The notes below the pieces were generated by a model. That model had not been told where the DNA came from, did no database searches, and saw only the letters and a list, made by a program, of their open reading frames with translations. DNA of 64,000 bases from Channa striata (taxonomy: Eukaryota > Chordata > Actinopteri > Anabantiformes > Channidae), in the NCBI GenBank assembly GCA_033026295.1, contig CM065168.1, forward strand, positions 29,897,226-29,961,225, read 5' to 3'. Shown here piece after piece: positions 12,842 to 27,670 of the stretch. The first letter of the stretch is position 1. Every line of letters begins with the position of its first letter. A program made the translations under genes and the position numbers.

Positions 12842-15800
12842 GTAAAGACACCCACAATAGCCGCTCGAAGGTATTGATCACACGGCTCCGTGAAGTAACC
12901 GGGAGCGTACGGCAGAGCGCAGGAAGTCCGTCCGGCCGGCCGGTCCGGGCCTGCCGGCGAACTGTTGATTTATTACAACACGAACGGGCCTTTGGTCGGT
13001 GCTGTCGGCCTAGCTTCGGCTTTTCTATAGCTCATAGTATCTGGGCCATGTGCAAGTTGATGAAGTGACGGAGGCGGACACTTGGAAACAATGTGGACAC
13101 TAGAGTGAGTGAGACGTGTCAATTTCATGTCGTTGTAGAATTTAAAATCAAAGCCTTGCGGTTTAACGTGAGCTTCTCCACCCACAGGTAGACACACGGC
13201 TAAATGTAGCATGTGCTGCTTTATAGCTCTACTCCGACACAGACAGCCCCCGCTCCCAGATCTGATTGGCTGAAGCAGTTTTAATATCACCTGTGAATGA
13301 ATCAAAGCCAATGTTCATACCCCCACAGGAAGTTACCACTTAGCCCATCAAACCTATTTGTCTCCTGTGGTCTTTGGATTAGAAAAATAAATTGGCAACA
13401 TTGACTCTAATAATTGCAAACTTAAAAGTGGAGCATAGGTGAACCGGGGTGCAAACAAGAGACAAAAGAGGACACAGTGTGAGTAGGGGGTGCAAACGTG
13501 CATCCTTGTCAGGGGCCACCTGGACGGTCAGTGGTAGGTGAGTTAGGGTCCCACGCAGTTGTACTGCAACTTGGCGGCAGCTGTGTTGTAGCTCCTGGCG
13601 TCAGTAGTTGGTAAGCTCATGTCAGCTCTACTGAGCTGGCATTGACCCACATTCTATTCCTAGTGTAAGGAATACAACGACTTAGCAGGTTTGGAGAATT
13701 CCCAGTAGACTAATGGGGAGAAAAGGCATGAGCTTAGGGAACGGCCTTTTGTTTGAAGCGCGATCACACATACTTACATTAGAGTAGAAGACACTTTCCC
13801 TGATTCTTTTTCTTATTAAAATTATCTATTTCAAGTTTAGATTAGAATGTACTGAAGGCTGCATCCAAGGCATATCAGACATGTCTTTGCTCTTAGGGTA
13901 TATTTGTTGTTGTGTTACTGATATGTTGGCCATAAAGAACAAAGGCTTTACAAGGGGTCTCTCTGTCTCCAAATGTACCCTCGAAAGTCCACAATCTAAT
14001 TAGCTGACTGACTGTAATCTCATATTCGTCCAATGAACTATTAACAGTGTAAATGCTAGCGGGGACAGCCACGCAGCAGATCTCCTTTATCATGTGACAT
14101 GAGAAAATCAAATTGTCGATCCCGTGTTTTTTGTACTAAAGTTGTGTCCTACTTACACTTAGATTTTCCTGGTAGTTGCTGGGATGTCCCATGAGATGTG
14201 GACAATAATAAAGCAGCAGGGGTACGACCGAGAGATGCATGCCAACAGAGGTGATTAAATGGCCTAGAGAGGATTTTAAAATCAATGTGCTTTGATGGTC
14301 TGCCAATAATGGATTAATATGTTACATGTTAAAAGCCCTGCAGAGTCAAAAAAATATGAGAAATGAGTCCAGGACAAAATCTTTGCAAGTACTGTCCTTG
14401 TGTGTATGAGCCGTGTGTTTCATCGGAAGGCAATCATGAATCTAGCTGAAATAAGAACCATTTCATTTGAGTCCATTGTCTGTTACAGGACTCCTAGAAA
14501 TTGACAGCAGTGTTCAGTTTCACAGATACTTCTGTCTCCCAGTGTAGATTTATTTATTCATCTATCTTGCGTTCATTTTTCGTTCACCAATTCTCTGTCC
14601 TGAAGTCGTGCATGCTTAAGGCACAAATGCTTTTTTGGTGTGTTTTTCAACTGTGTAAACAGGCCAGAAACTATCCCAGAACTTTGCCAAGGGACACACA
14701 GGGTCAGATGTGTTGGTTCCAGATAGTAAGTAATTGTAATGATTCAGTATCATGTTCATCATCAGTTGAAGAGCATGGCACATCCTCTTAATGTAAACTG
14801 AATAAAAATCATTTCATTTTTGGTTAACCTCAACGTCTAAGTCTAATGATGATGCCTACTTTTGGCATTCATCCACAGAAGTCCCTCCTTTTCATTGTCC
14901 GGATTCAGTGCCTGCCTCGGCTGTTAGACAACAAAGAGATTAATTTACAGTCAGTTCACTGATGGAGACACATTGGGCTCACTTAGAAAGGCAAATGTGG
15001 AGCACGTGCTACTCAGCAGTGTAACTGGAGAGGCAGCTTTCGCCGGTCAGGGAGCAGAGCGGCAGTTGGGAAAACCCTATTCACTGATGAAAAACAAGAA
15101 GCATGTGGCTTTGGTTTTGGTGGTTTTGCCTCGTCTTTACTTCATTTTCTTGCCGTGTCTCTTTTTATAGTGCTGACTCATGTAATAATCCGTATTTTAA
15201 TTTTTGCCCTTCATCATAATGAAATAACCAGCCTTTTTTCACCCTCTCCTGTTGTGGATGCATATTTTGATTATTAATAAAAAATCACGGAGTTTGTTCA
15301 ATTGGGAATTCCTAATGAGCTATTTTCACATCCATAAACTCCTTTAAACATGCTACACACAATCACCCCGTGATGTCTGCAGCAACCTTGTCAGATTTTC
15401 ATCCAGCCACTTAATCAGCCTATCAGTCAGAGTTGCTATGGGTAATCGTGAGGAGCCAACCCATAGAATGACTCCATGGCAACAAGGCTGGTTAAATGTT
15501 TGTTGGTTAACCAGGTGGTTGAAAAGTGGGTTCATTTAGTAATAGAGAGCTTGGTGCAAAAAAGCCCCTGATATTATGTTCTCTTTCATTGGTAGATTAT
15601 ACATTCAGCAGAGACATTCAGTTCTTCTATTAGCAGTGCCTTATGAATACCTGCAGTTGATGGTAATGTGGCATTTCCATTGTTAAAGAAACACTCCCTC
15701 ATTTTGTTATAGAACCATGATATTCAACCACTGATAGCCTACTTGTACCATGTGTATTGCTGCAGTTCCTAGTGGGGTATTTGGAAATTGTGAGACAGTA

Positions 15801-18143
15801 AATGTGGAGTAAAATTAAAACTTATGATTCAGTATATCAACTATACAATATAGGTTAAATATATAGAAAGCTTGTCATTTATATATTCATTGACTCTAAC
15901 AATGCAATAAAACTAGATAACTGCAAGTACAGTCGAAAGGTTGAATTACAGGATAACATAAAGAAGGGCTTTGCCATATTGGATCGTCTAAAATATGTAT
16001 TTTCTCCCAGAATATATCATTGTGTTACTCATGTGGTTGGATATACTCCGTAATTTGGGCAAGAATCTGGCAATGTGAGATGTATGATCCTACTAGAGTT
16101 ACAATTTGATATATTGTGAGACTGTAAGCAATGCGATATATTATTTTTTGTTAGGACTCTTACTAGTGTCTTCTAGCCTCTCTCATCAGCTTAACTGTAC
16201 CCTGGACTGATGAGTTTTACTGTCCAGCTTCTCATACCAGAAGCACAACAGGCAGTACTCATATCCGTACTCGATATTAGCATGAACTCAAATGCAAGTA
16301 CTTGCACTTTTACTCAGTTTGGAAAAAAGCCAATGTCCATATTAAAATCAGTATAGCTGATTGACTATAGCAGATGTAAGGGTGTGTGTTTTTTTTTTTA
16401 AGGCTCCCAGCTGCTGAAACCAAGTCCCACCAAAACAGTCTGGCGAACCCAACTGTAAATTGTGTTAGTTTAAAAAGAGAAAAACTGAACTGAGCTACTG
16501 AGGGTTATCAGTCTTTCTTTAAGCACAGGTTTTGAAGTTTGTCTGTTATTGAGCCCTCTGGCTTTGTATACAACGTGTTCAATGAGTTTGCGCTCACTCT
16601 AAGGAAAAGACAATTAAGGGTTATACTTATCATGTAAACAGCTCTACTTCTAATAAAACGAACAAAAATTACTCCAGACTGTAACATTTTCAGTGGTAAC
16701 TGTGCTGTTAAATGTTTACTAGTCTGTACAGATCCAATTTCTGTGCTTTATCACTTCATTGTGTTTTCTGCTCATAGTACACTGGAGCTGACCAGTAGGT
16801 ACACAGTTAACAGTGGAGTGAATGGGCGGTCCGATCCCTAAACTGCAGGGTCCTACGTGTCCACACACACACACACACGGCAGAATTGGTGAGCAGGAAT
16901 GCAATAAACAGGGGAAGAGAAGGGAAAAGAAAACTAGAGGGGATGGGAAGAAGAGAGGGAAAATGTAGTAGGAGTTGGCAGCAATGTCAGAGACAGAGAA
17001 ACCATTTTTGCGCTGTGTGTCTCCTGTTGTTATGCACTATAAACCGAGAAAATCCAATGATAATCACGACTGTTCCTGTTTTCTATCTGCAGTAGCACAT
17101 TAATGTACCCTGGAAACAATTTAATAACTTCCGACAGCTTAGTAAACAAACATAATTTTTCTCTTAGGAGAAAAATTTATTCTGTGTTCTTCAATTCTGT
17201 TTTTACAGTTTTTTCTTATTTTCCTAAGCCTGGCGTCACACTCATCACTCAGAGATTCCCTGCATAGATCACAGGACAAACGGACCAATAAGCAAGCATA
17301 TCCCCAATTTAACAGCAATTGGCATTAGCTTGGTGAAGAGGAGATTTAACCTCATTAGGAGTTGTAGGAATAAAACTGAACAGAACACTTACGTTCAAGT
17401 CACTGTGCAAATAACCATCAAGATGATTCTAAATTCTGTTTTAGTAAATTTATGAAATATTCCATTTTACTGTATATTGTCATAATCAGCCATTTAATTT
17501 TTTATTGTGTACTTGGAGTTTTTCACAATGTCCCAGTAGCAACTCCAACAAATGGCTGTAACAGTCAAAACTAATGCAAATGTAGTGTATGTTAGTTTTT
17601 GTTAACATGCATGGAAATAATATTAGCTGAAAACATTTAACGTCTGATTGTACAGGGAAAAAACGTAATATCGCTACTGTACACTGTGTAGCAAAACCCC
17701 TGATGTAAGCAAAGAAATTTGAGCCTTCGCAGGGGAATGTTCACAGTAGAAGAAGAAATAATGTAGAAGAATTTCTGTAGAAATATTTCTTAATTTTAAC
17801 TCTTAAACAACAAATGGTTAAAGAAGTTATGTTTACAACCAGGTTAGTGAAAACACAACAAGCATCCTGTTGTTGTGTTGTGTAAGAAAGCCAGTCACAC
17901 AGAAGTGTTTTCCGCTGAGCCTAACTGTGAGAGCGGCTGTAATTCCATATCTGGTTTCCCTCATTTAATAACTTCACACAGTCACATAAACGTGAACACA
18001 CATCTAGAGTGCAGCAGTAGCTGAAACCATACACTTAAAGGCCTGAATACCAATCATCACTCAGTGTGTGTAAAAATGGGACTACAAAGAGTGGTTGTTA
18101 AACAGTGGGAGTGAAAGACCCCAGTGTGTCTTTGTAACCCCCC

Positions 18144-18176
<33 letters not shown>

Positions 18177-21100
18177 TGGTACACACAGACACGGACACGC
18201 ACACACACTTGTTAATAGCTTACATGTGGTTTCTACACGGTGAACACAGTTCTTTTCCTGTTGGACTGAGGGTGAGTCAGCATCGAGGTTAATGTAGCCT
18301 GAACCTCTGGACCGACCATGTGAGCAAAGTTAGAATACAAAGCGAAAAGGTCAACCAAGTTAGGGAGAAGAGATGCACGAATATCTCGTGTGTGTTTTGG
18401 TTAGTGTGTAAGACTAGAAGTTAGTAAGGAACAAGAGAAGGCATGGGTTAAGGAAGGGATGTGAGTCACTCAGAGGAATGTTTATGCACATTGTCACAGG
18501 AAGTGTGTGTGAGAAAGAAGGCATGAGACAGACAGTACATAAAAAATGTACAATATTAACATTCCACTTTTTCTCCTTTGATGTGATAAGAGATGAGAGT
18601 ATGTGATAAGAGATTGAATGCAGTATGCCATATTTATAGTTTGTTGTTGTTGTCCTATTTATCTTATACAAATCTGTTACCATTACCCCTGTTTCCATAA
18701 GCACAATGACTATGATGTATTAAAGTACACCGTTGCTTCTCTGCTCAATAATTTTAATAATCTATAATGTTTAACATTTTTTTTACACACTTCCCAATGT
18801 GCTATTTAGTGTCTAATGTATTTTAAGACTGTACATGCTTTTGATAGCTGCTGTGAGATACTCCAGCACCCTCAAGGAGGCTTTTTAAAGTGAGCCTTGG
18901 TATTATGGTTATGTAGTAGTTACACAGGCCTGTGTTATTGCAATACGTGGCTCCAGGGTGTTGTATGTACGAGGGATCTTAAAAGCGAGATGGAAATGAG
19001 GTTTCGTTGACGCTTGTCTATTATTCTCCATACCGAAACTATATTAAAACAATGAAACCAAGAAAGCCGCTGTCCTAATATTTAACAGGCAGCAGCTAAT
19101 GTGGATTCTTCTGTGTGGAGACATGTTCATCATGAAGCTTGTAAGTAATAGCAAGTGCTTGCAGGTTAGGTGAGGTAACCCAGATCCACTCAGGAGTGCA
19201 TTAAAGTCCCAGGAGGTGCATTAGAGCAGACACCATTTGAGCTATTATTTAGCTGTGGGGAAGCATATGTCATTATAAGGCTCGTCAGCAGCCTCTGATT
19301 GTGTTGTGTTTTGGTGTATAATATGCTTCTTGTACACGGTGTGCTTGTTAAGGTTGCACATTTATAAAGGTTGATAATGTCATTCTAAAGATATGATTTA
19401 TTTATTTTTTTGTTAAATTAAATATTTTGAGCTTTCAGCAGGTAGCAACACACTTATTTAGGTTCACAGAGCTGTGGCACTGTGTTAGTAATTCCCTGAC
19501 CTGATGTCCCTCACTAGCCACTATTCAAGAGCTTGCAGGGTTGGAGCACCATTGCCGCGCTGGCTTTACAGTAGATCCTCCATGATGTCACTACTGTGTG
19601 AAATCTAACTTAAGCTTTCCTGGTATCACGGCCTAAGAGATGTTATGTGGCTGGCTGCTTGTGCTAATATGAAAACCGTTCTGTTTTAAAATGGATGATG
19701 ATGTGTGGACAGACAGGCAAAGATGATAGATGAACTGATTGGTGAGCTCAGTGGTAGTATATAATATATGTAATGTAAATGTGTCATTGGGAGACATTTA
19801 ATTTGTCCTTTGAGGCATTTGGTTTGACTTCACATGGCGTTGCTGAGTAAGAAGGAACAACTGACCATATTTGGGCAATGTGTGACCAACAGGTGTGATT
19901 ACAAGTTGCTGATTCACCAGGAAGGGAGTCAGTCTCTCTCTCTCTGACACCCACACACACACTGAGCCATAAGAATTAAGAGGAGCAAATGAATAAATGT
20001 AAACCAATATTAAAATCTCACATAGATGCCACCAAGAATAAGGAGGGAAACAACACAATAATCCACTTGAATTTTCTCGCAGTGTGAGTTTTCCATCCTG
20101 CAGATGACTGACTGACTGAATATGGAAAGTAACAAAGGCATTAACTTATTAGATCACTCAGTGTGTTGCCAGCGCATAAAGTCAGAGGTTGTGTCGATGA
20201 TTGATCTGCACTCGAATTAAGTTCTCTAATCAATTTTGAAACAGATTATACCTCAGTAATGGGAGAATGAATTGAAATCAAATAAATAAGCTCACAGAAA
20301 ATGTTTTAATGGAACTTACATTATCCAATAGGTTTACCTAACTTTATGCGTGCCTGAAACTGCCATGCCAACTTTCCAAGAGTCATAATCCGCCATGATG
20401 CTTTTTGAATGCATTCCTAATTTGATCTATTTTGATCACATAATCTCAGTCCAATTGTAGTAGTTATGATTCTTTTGGCCCTTATTAAAAGTGTGTGTAT
20501 GTAAGTGGGTCTACCTCAGCCTTTTTTATTTTCTGGTTCACAGCACGGTTTGGTATTTTGTTTCATTGTTTGTTCCCATTATGATTAATAATTGATTGAA
20601 AGTGAAGAAAAAACAAATACATTAAGTAAAACACTAGATGCTGTTTTTTCCCCAAATACTCAACATAGAAACAACTCTTTCAGGCACAAGTGCATGATCT
20701 CCTCCTCAGATCTGCCCGTTGCTTTCTGTCGCAGAAATGACAGACTCAAGAGGAAATGGAAAGTGGAGGTGGAGGGTGAAAGTGGGCACTTAAGATGCTG
20801 TCTGGTTCACATATTTCAGATGAGGGATTTCGTAATTAGAGTGGGCTGAAGAGGGAGATGGGGGGGTGTGTGTGTCCGAGAAATAAAAACTCTATCATTT
20901 TAGGCAAGACATTTTACTCAAAGGTTAGCAGCCAAAGGTGATTTGTACATTTCTGTTGCTTCCAAATAGCCAGTTGTAGTTGTTTCACACTCATAATGTC
21001 ATATTTATTTTATTTTTTGAAAGTCTGAGTTTCACCTTCTTTTTGCTCGCCTAGCTGCGCTGGCAGTTTCAGCCGCAACCATTTATTTCTATGATTTCTA

Positions 21101-22854
21101 AAGAAATCAATGTGGTTGCGGTTGGAAATTTTAATTGCCTCAGTTGTAGTTTGCAAGTCTGCCCAGTCTCTAAGGAGTTTTTACAAGCAAATGGGGAAAC
21201 GGGTCTGAGAGTTACATCGGTACATTTGTAACATGTTCAAGTGCAGCAAAGGGGCCTTGAGCTTTCCATATAGACATGGTCTTTGCTGCAAACACTGAAC
21301 TTGGTCAGCAGCAGCAAACCTGTGCCCTCGTGTAATACATGCGGGGTAGTAGTAGTGGTAGTAATTTGTAAGTGTGATCCAGCAGCAGAGCTCCAGCCCT
21401 GGCAGCAGTGTGCAGTTGCCAGTGTAAGTCATCCCAAGGCTGGTTTTGACCCTGGGGGACCAGCAGAGTGTCTCTCCACAGAGAGGCTGCAGCACAGACA
21501 TGTTCAATCAACACACAGAAACCACTCAACCATCCAGTCAGGCCAAAGCTGATGCGTGAATCATTCAGCCTTACAGCAAGCAGCTATGGCTGTGGGCAGC
21601 GATTGGGGTGGGGGGGTGGCAGTGGGTCAAGGTTGGTCGACATTCTGTGATTTTAACTCTGCAAACAGATTTTTAGCAGTGAGCATTTGGGCTTTGGTGG
21701 GGATTCTGTGAATTTTCCAAGGTGGATTAAGCCAAAGCTATATAGTCATTTGATCAGGTTGCATTTTTAACAGGAAACCACATGTCTAAACATGCATCGA
21801 ATGCAGATGGTTGCTAAATAAGTGATTGATATATATCACATCCCTGTGGTTAGGAATTTTTTTAGGGAAAAGGGCCAATCAGGCCAAGCCATGTCCACCA
21901 CTTGAACATTTCAGTTTTTACCAAGATATCAATTTATTCTATATTACTATGATTCTTTTTTATCTACTAATGCTATATACAGTATATGCTATTGTCACAT
22001 AATTATTGGGTAGGAACTACCAAAACTACTGTGCCTGTGTCCTAATTATAGTGATGAATGTTTCCTGGCATCATATGAAGACACGTTCCATGTACTGGGA
22101 GCCTGTTTGGTTTGGCTTTCTTCTGCAGTGAGTCTGAAAACAGCCCACACAGCACTGGGACACAATGGCATGCCCACATCACTGCTAGCAGACTCTGTAG
22201 GCTCTGCTTCTTTTCACTTTACATGACCGATCCCTTTGCATTTTATCTGCAGTGAGATAGCAGGAAAGCTGACAGGGCTGCAGAGTCCAAACAGACGGGC
22301 TCTGGCAGGATGTAGTAAATGAGGGTGCGTGTTGTTTTAGGAGGGATTCTTAATGGGACATGAATGTAGAAGCTAAACGTGTCCTTAATTCGGATGGGTG
22401 CATGCAGAGACACTGACAGGTTGATGCGTATAACTAACTACCCAAATACTTTTTAATATATTTTTTAATCAAGTACTGTTTATAACACAGAGATAGTCGT
22501 AAAAATCATTAGCCGTGCTTCCAAATAAATGTACAGTGGTTGTAGAGGCTACTGTTCTGCCTCCTGCTTCTTCTTTCTTTTTCATATGATTCAAAACAGG
22601 ACATGATAGGAGGAAGTGCATCCAGCTGATTAGACGTGCAACAGAGATGAGATAAACTACACACAGACACACGCACTAACACACACACACACACAAAAAA
22701 GGTGCAAAGTAACAGCAAACAATAAAAATATTAGCTTCGTATTCCACACGAGAAGTACATTGAATTGCTGATGGATTGCAGTAGCTTATGGCTCATGGCT
22801 ATGTGTAAGGCAACATTCATTATAGCAGCCAGTCATCATGTAGATTAATTGTGA

Positions 22855-22885
<31 letters not shown>

Positions 22886-25800
22886 CTACTTATAAACAGT
22901 AATGCTAAAGTCACTTTATCAATTTTCAGTATGCTTCTGTTAAGTGTATACACACATGCAGCCAGCAAGGTCCTTCCCACTACCATTCAACCCCCCCTCC
23001 CCCTGTTATCTCCCATGGCCCAGACAGGAAGTAGCAGGGTGATCTGGAGTTTTAACCCCTTCTGTGCTTCAGACAATAATAAAATATTATTTTTCTGTTG
23101 CTCTATTTTCTGTATTTTCAGTTCAGGAACATGTTTTTGTGAAACGGAGCGAGCGGGTGTTGAAAGGGGATCACCAAAAAAAGGGAAGCTGACAGTTGTA
23201 CTGTGCAGATTCCTGATAAGCAAACTCCTGCATGTGTGTGTGAGATGGGGAGATACAATAAGGGAGATGGAAAGCAGAAGGCGATGACATAATCCATCCT
23301 TAATCCTAACACCCTCTCTGACTCTGCTGACCCCATTGTGACTCCCTCTTCCTTATGCTCTCTTTGTAATTCTCTCATGAGTGCTATCATGCCCTTAGCA
23401 AGGTGGCCCATATGATATGAATTGGCCTGTTATAGATGCACCAGGGGTGATTAAGACAAGCACAGAGGGGTAGTGCCAACCATGGAGGAAGGGCATAAAA
23501 GGAGACATGAAGATAAAGTGACAAAGGCAGAGGATGAGAGGAAGCGGGATAAAGCCAGTATTTTTCCATTATGCGTGTGTCTGTGTGTAAATCAGATGAC
23601 AGTAGACCAAATTACTAAAACAGTCACAAGAGTGTCATACATTGTCCCTTTAGATGGGAGTCTTGTCTACCAACAAAGTCTACTAACTTTATTTTAAGTT
23701 CAGGAATATGTTTCCATATATAAACATACATGACAATGCACATACACTGTCTGTGGAACTGTGAACATTTCCGTACTAGATGTCATTACCAAAACATAAT
23801 TGTCTGACTTCTGGATAAAAATCATTATCTAAAAACAACTTTTGTCTTTAATTTTAACGTTTTACTCCAATATTCGGTGGTGGCCCAACTCCAGTTCTAT
23901 TGCACATACATCCTGCCTTGCTCAATCAGCAGGTGTGTGTTTGACACACAGGCCTGGACATGCAGACGATATGGGAGTTTTTAGGTGTCCTAATCGGCTC
24001 ATGTGAGAGTCTTGCATGAGCTGCGCTCACCCCCAAAACTTCTCTTCATCATTCAGATAGAAGCATGTTTCAGCATTGTCCACCACGATTAGACCTACAT
24101 GAATTCATGTATAAACATGAATTAATCACAAATGTAGGAGAGAGATCTTTTATCTTGTATTTCTTTTTTTACCTAAAGTTGTCAGACCTGGTCAATATCC
24201 AAGTAATTCATCAACATTTCCTGTTATTTTAACTGTGTTTTTTTCTTTCTTTTTGGCTCACCGCTACGTTTCTGTTTTTCCATCTCTGTTCTCACCTCTT
24301 CTCTTTTTTTTTTTTTCCACTCTCACCCATGCGTTTATCTATCTGTGATAGCTAAAGATTGACAAAACATTGAATGTGATCTTGTGATTTTGATCATTAG
24401 ACAAAGCTGAGCTTAACATGCTCCGTATCCTCTTTGGGTGCTCAAAGGCCCAAAATTTTAGCAGCTGCTTTGGATTCAGAGATTGTACTCTGAGCTCTTT
24501 TAACCAATTAATCTGAACTAATTACAACTGATTGATTTTAGAACACCAGACCTAGTAGTCACCTCTCTTGGCTCTGAGAACCAAACCGCCCACTGAGTTT
24601 TGCAAAGCAGGGAGGACTGGTACAGAGAGAAATGAAAGGAATAGTGTCGGTGTAGCAGTGTAAATGTTGTGACATGCAGATCACATGTCGGCCTCTTCTC
24701 TCTCCGCTGTTTCCCACGTCTCTCCACCACAGTGCAATCCAATGGGAGCTAAATACATGAGAAAACTACATCAAAGGAGTAAAACGAATAAAGGACTGTG
24801 TGTCTTTCCTGATGGACGCATGAAGTATCACTTTAGCAGACAAGTCAAAACAAACGCACAGAAGGAAACTGCAGTGAATGGCAGCATTGTTTCGTGCCAC
24901 GTGGCCTGCTTTTCCCACTTCTGCACTTCCTCCATCCTGTCTGCTACAGCCATCACTTCCTTCTGTCTCCAGCGTCCTTCCCCCCCACCCCCCTTCTCCT
25001 TTTAGCCCCCCGTAGTCTATCTAGCCACAACACTGTTTTAGTTTGTGCAGCAAAACGGGCTTTCTGCCAGCGTGAAGTCTGCCTATTTTTATCCGAGTTT
25101 GTTACTGAGGCAGGCAGAAAGCAAAAGTGACTATTTGTCGTACAGTTTTTGGTAAAGCTCACCCTTTCTAAAATGCTTTACGCTTTAATCACTTTCTTCC
25201 ACACAGCCTCTCGCTGGTCCTCAGTCTTGCGCTCCAAGTTCGAATATATTTGTACAGATGCAGTTTACATAGACCCTATCACAGAACATTCATGTATAGA
25301 CAAAGTAAATCAGTCAGTGAAGTGAGTCAATTTGCATAAGTGTAGCGTAAGTAAAAGACACATGGTTAGATATTTCATGACCTCGGATAAATTTCTGAGT
25401 TTACTTTTGAGTGATATGTACAGTAGCCTTGACGGGCCTTTTTGTTGTGATACCAGAACCTACGTGTGGGTGTGTGTGTGTCATATTTTTTCTAGCGAGG
25501 GAGCTGTATATGGTGTTTGATCAGTCCGTGCCTGCAGCCGTTATTCTGCCCCACGTGAAAGGAACCGTGCAATGACCTACACACACATAAGTTCGCTCTC
25601 ATACTGTCACATCTCATTCTGCTCTGTTCTGCAGGCAGCCTGCAGACTGTCTGTCTGTCTGTCCGTTGCTCTCTCACAGTGTGGTGGTGTGTGAATCATG
25701 TTTGCAAGTGTGTCAAGAAGAATATAATTAAAGACCACAAAAAAAGAGGTCTGTGTGCTACTTTACAGTACTGCTCATGTGATGCTGGTCCTTCAGTCAG

Positions 25801-27630
25801 AAGTTTTAAAATAATGGAGCACCCATCGTTAGTCCCTTTTTCAAGAAAATCACCTGGAGTTTGTGTACCTCGATGGACGAAGACCCATATAGACAGTTGG
25901 GAAATAAAATATCAAAAAATAAGCCAGTAGGTGGAGGAATACAAACCTATGAGGTTGCTTATTAAATGGCCTACTTAATTTTACTACTACTACTCCTCTT
26001 TCGGCTTTTCCCATCAGGGGTCGCCACAGTGAATCATCCTTTTCCACTTCACTCTATCCTGGACATCTTCCTCTCTGACACCAGCTAACCTCATGTCCTC
26101 TGTTAGGACATCCATATACTTCAGCCTAAAGCCACAGTTTAAATGAGTCATCTTCCTAAGAATTCAAAGTCTGAGTTAAGAACAAAGATGTGTAATGTCT
26201 CACTTTAAGATACAGTCATACACTTTATCATTTCACCCAAGTTGGACACTTGTATGATTTCTAAACCATCACGAAAACACCAAGCTGGAGAATATCTGTA
26301 GGAACTGCTCCATCCCCCCAGTAAAGTTTTTATGGCAAGGAACGCAGCTGTTCTGAAAGCTTGTGGCAGCTTAAAACCATTTGTAAACTGCACTAGTGAT
26401 GCTGCAATATCATGTATCAAACTCCTAAACACCGTTAAGCAAATCCTTTACCTCCAGATCACTGTTAATTGCCATAAACTGCTCTGCTTTGTTTGCATAA
26501 CTGCTGTGGGTGCCAATATATTCTAGCCATTTTAATTTTTTTTTCTTTAGTCCAGATCACATCTGCAGCCAATAGTAAGAATCCTCGCCAGACTGTAGAC
26601 TAGTTCAGTAAGTCAGACTGCAGGATTGTTTTGGATATCCTCCCGAGTGGTTCCCTGCTTTCTTTGTGTCTCCTCTAAGAAGCCTGTCTTCCGGCCTTTT
26701 TCAGCATCCCTCCCTCGACTCCCTCTCGCTCTCTCTCTCTCTCTCCGTCTGTGTGTGTGCTCCGCTCAGCTGCTCCCTCTTCTCGATATGCTCCTTAACC
26801 TCTTACCTTCCTTCCTCTTGGCGCTCCCCCCCCCTCAAAGATTTAACATGCTGTCTCTCAAATCTTTTTTTCAGTAAGCTGCATTAAGCGAGTATCACTT
26901 GTGCTTTTCAGTGCAGTGAACAGCGCACAGGACATTTACCTTCTAAGTATTATATGAAAAACTGTAATTATACTTGGACAAAATAGATCCAGGGTGGACC
27001 TATATACTCAAAGAAGCCAAAAATTATTCTCAAGCCACACGAAAAAAGACTTTAGATTTTAGTTTTTTGCCTTCTTTGGCGCACATAGTAGCACATGGAT
27101 CCCATATGTTGTGCAGTGTGTGTGTAAATTACAGAAAGCTTTAGTATGTCTGCAGTGTAAGCATTTATGTATTTGGCTGTAAAGCTGTGTGTCTGTTGGT
27201 TGGGGCTTTAATATTGCAATTCTACAACAATGGAAGCTTATTATGAGCGAGTTTGTGTGAACAAGTGCCGCTCTGCTGCTTAAATGTTATACTCGGCTTT
27301 TGTGCGTGTGTCAGCCTTTTGCACATTTTTCTCTGCGCGACTCTGTGAGTGTGTGTCGCTCTGCTGACAGTAAGTCTGTCTGTCACATCAAGTTTCTATC
27401 TCGCACACGCAGGCTGGCCTGTTCCAAATTAAATCCTTATACTCTGCTTTTACACACACTATCAGGCTCAGACTTATTAATGCTTATTTTATAATTTTTT
27501 AATCTGCTTGTGTGTGTTTTGAAGTGTGTAATGAAAATAATGTGTGTATATGTGATGCACAAATGCACACAGGCAGCATGGTGTGCTTGTCTGGGTGTTT
27601 AAGAGTCTACATGACTTGTGTATTTGAGGG

Positions 27631-27670
<40 letters not shown>

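Noticed and set aside
12397..13068. 223-codon plus-strand open frame over the ppp1r14b start
   Set aside because: It runs through the 5' UTR, exon 1 and intron in a different frame from the clear ppp1r14b protein and owes its length to GC-rich DNA.
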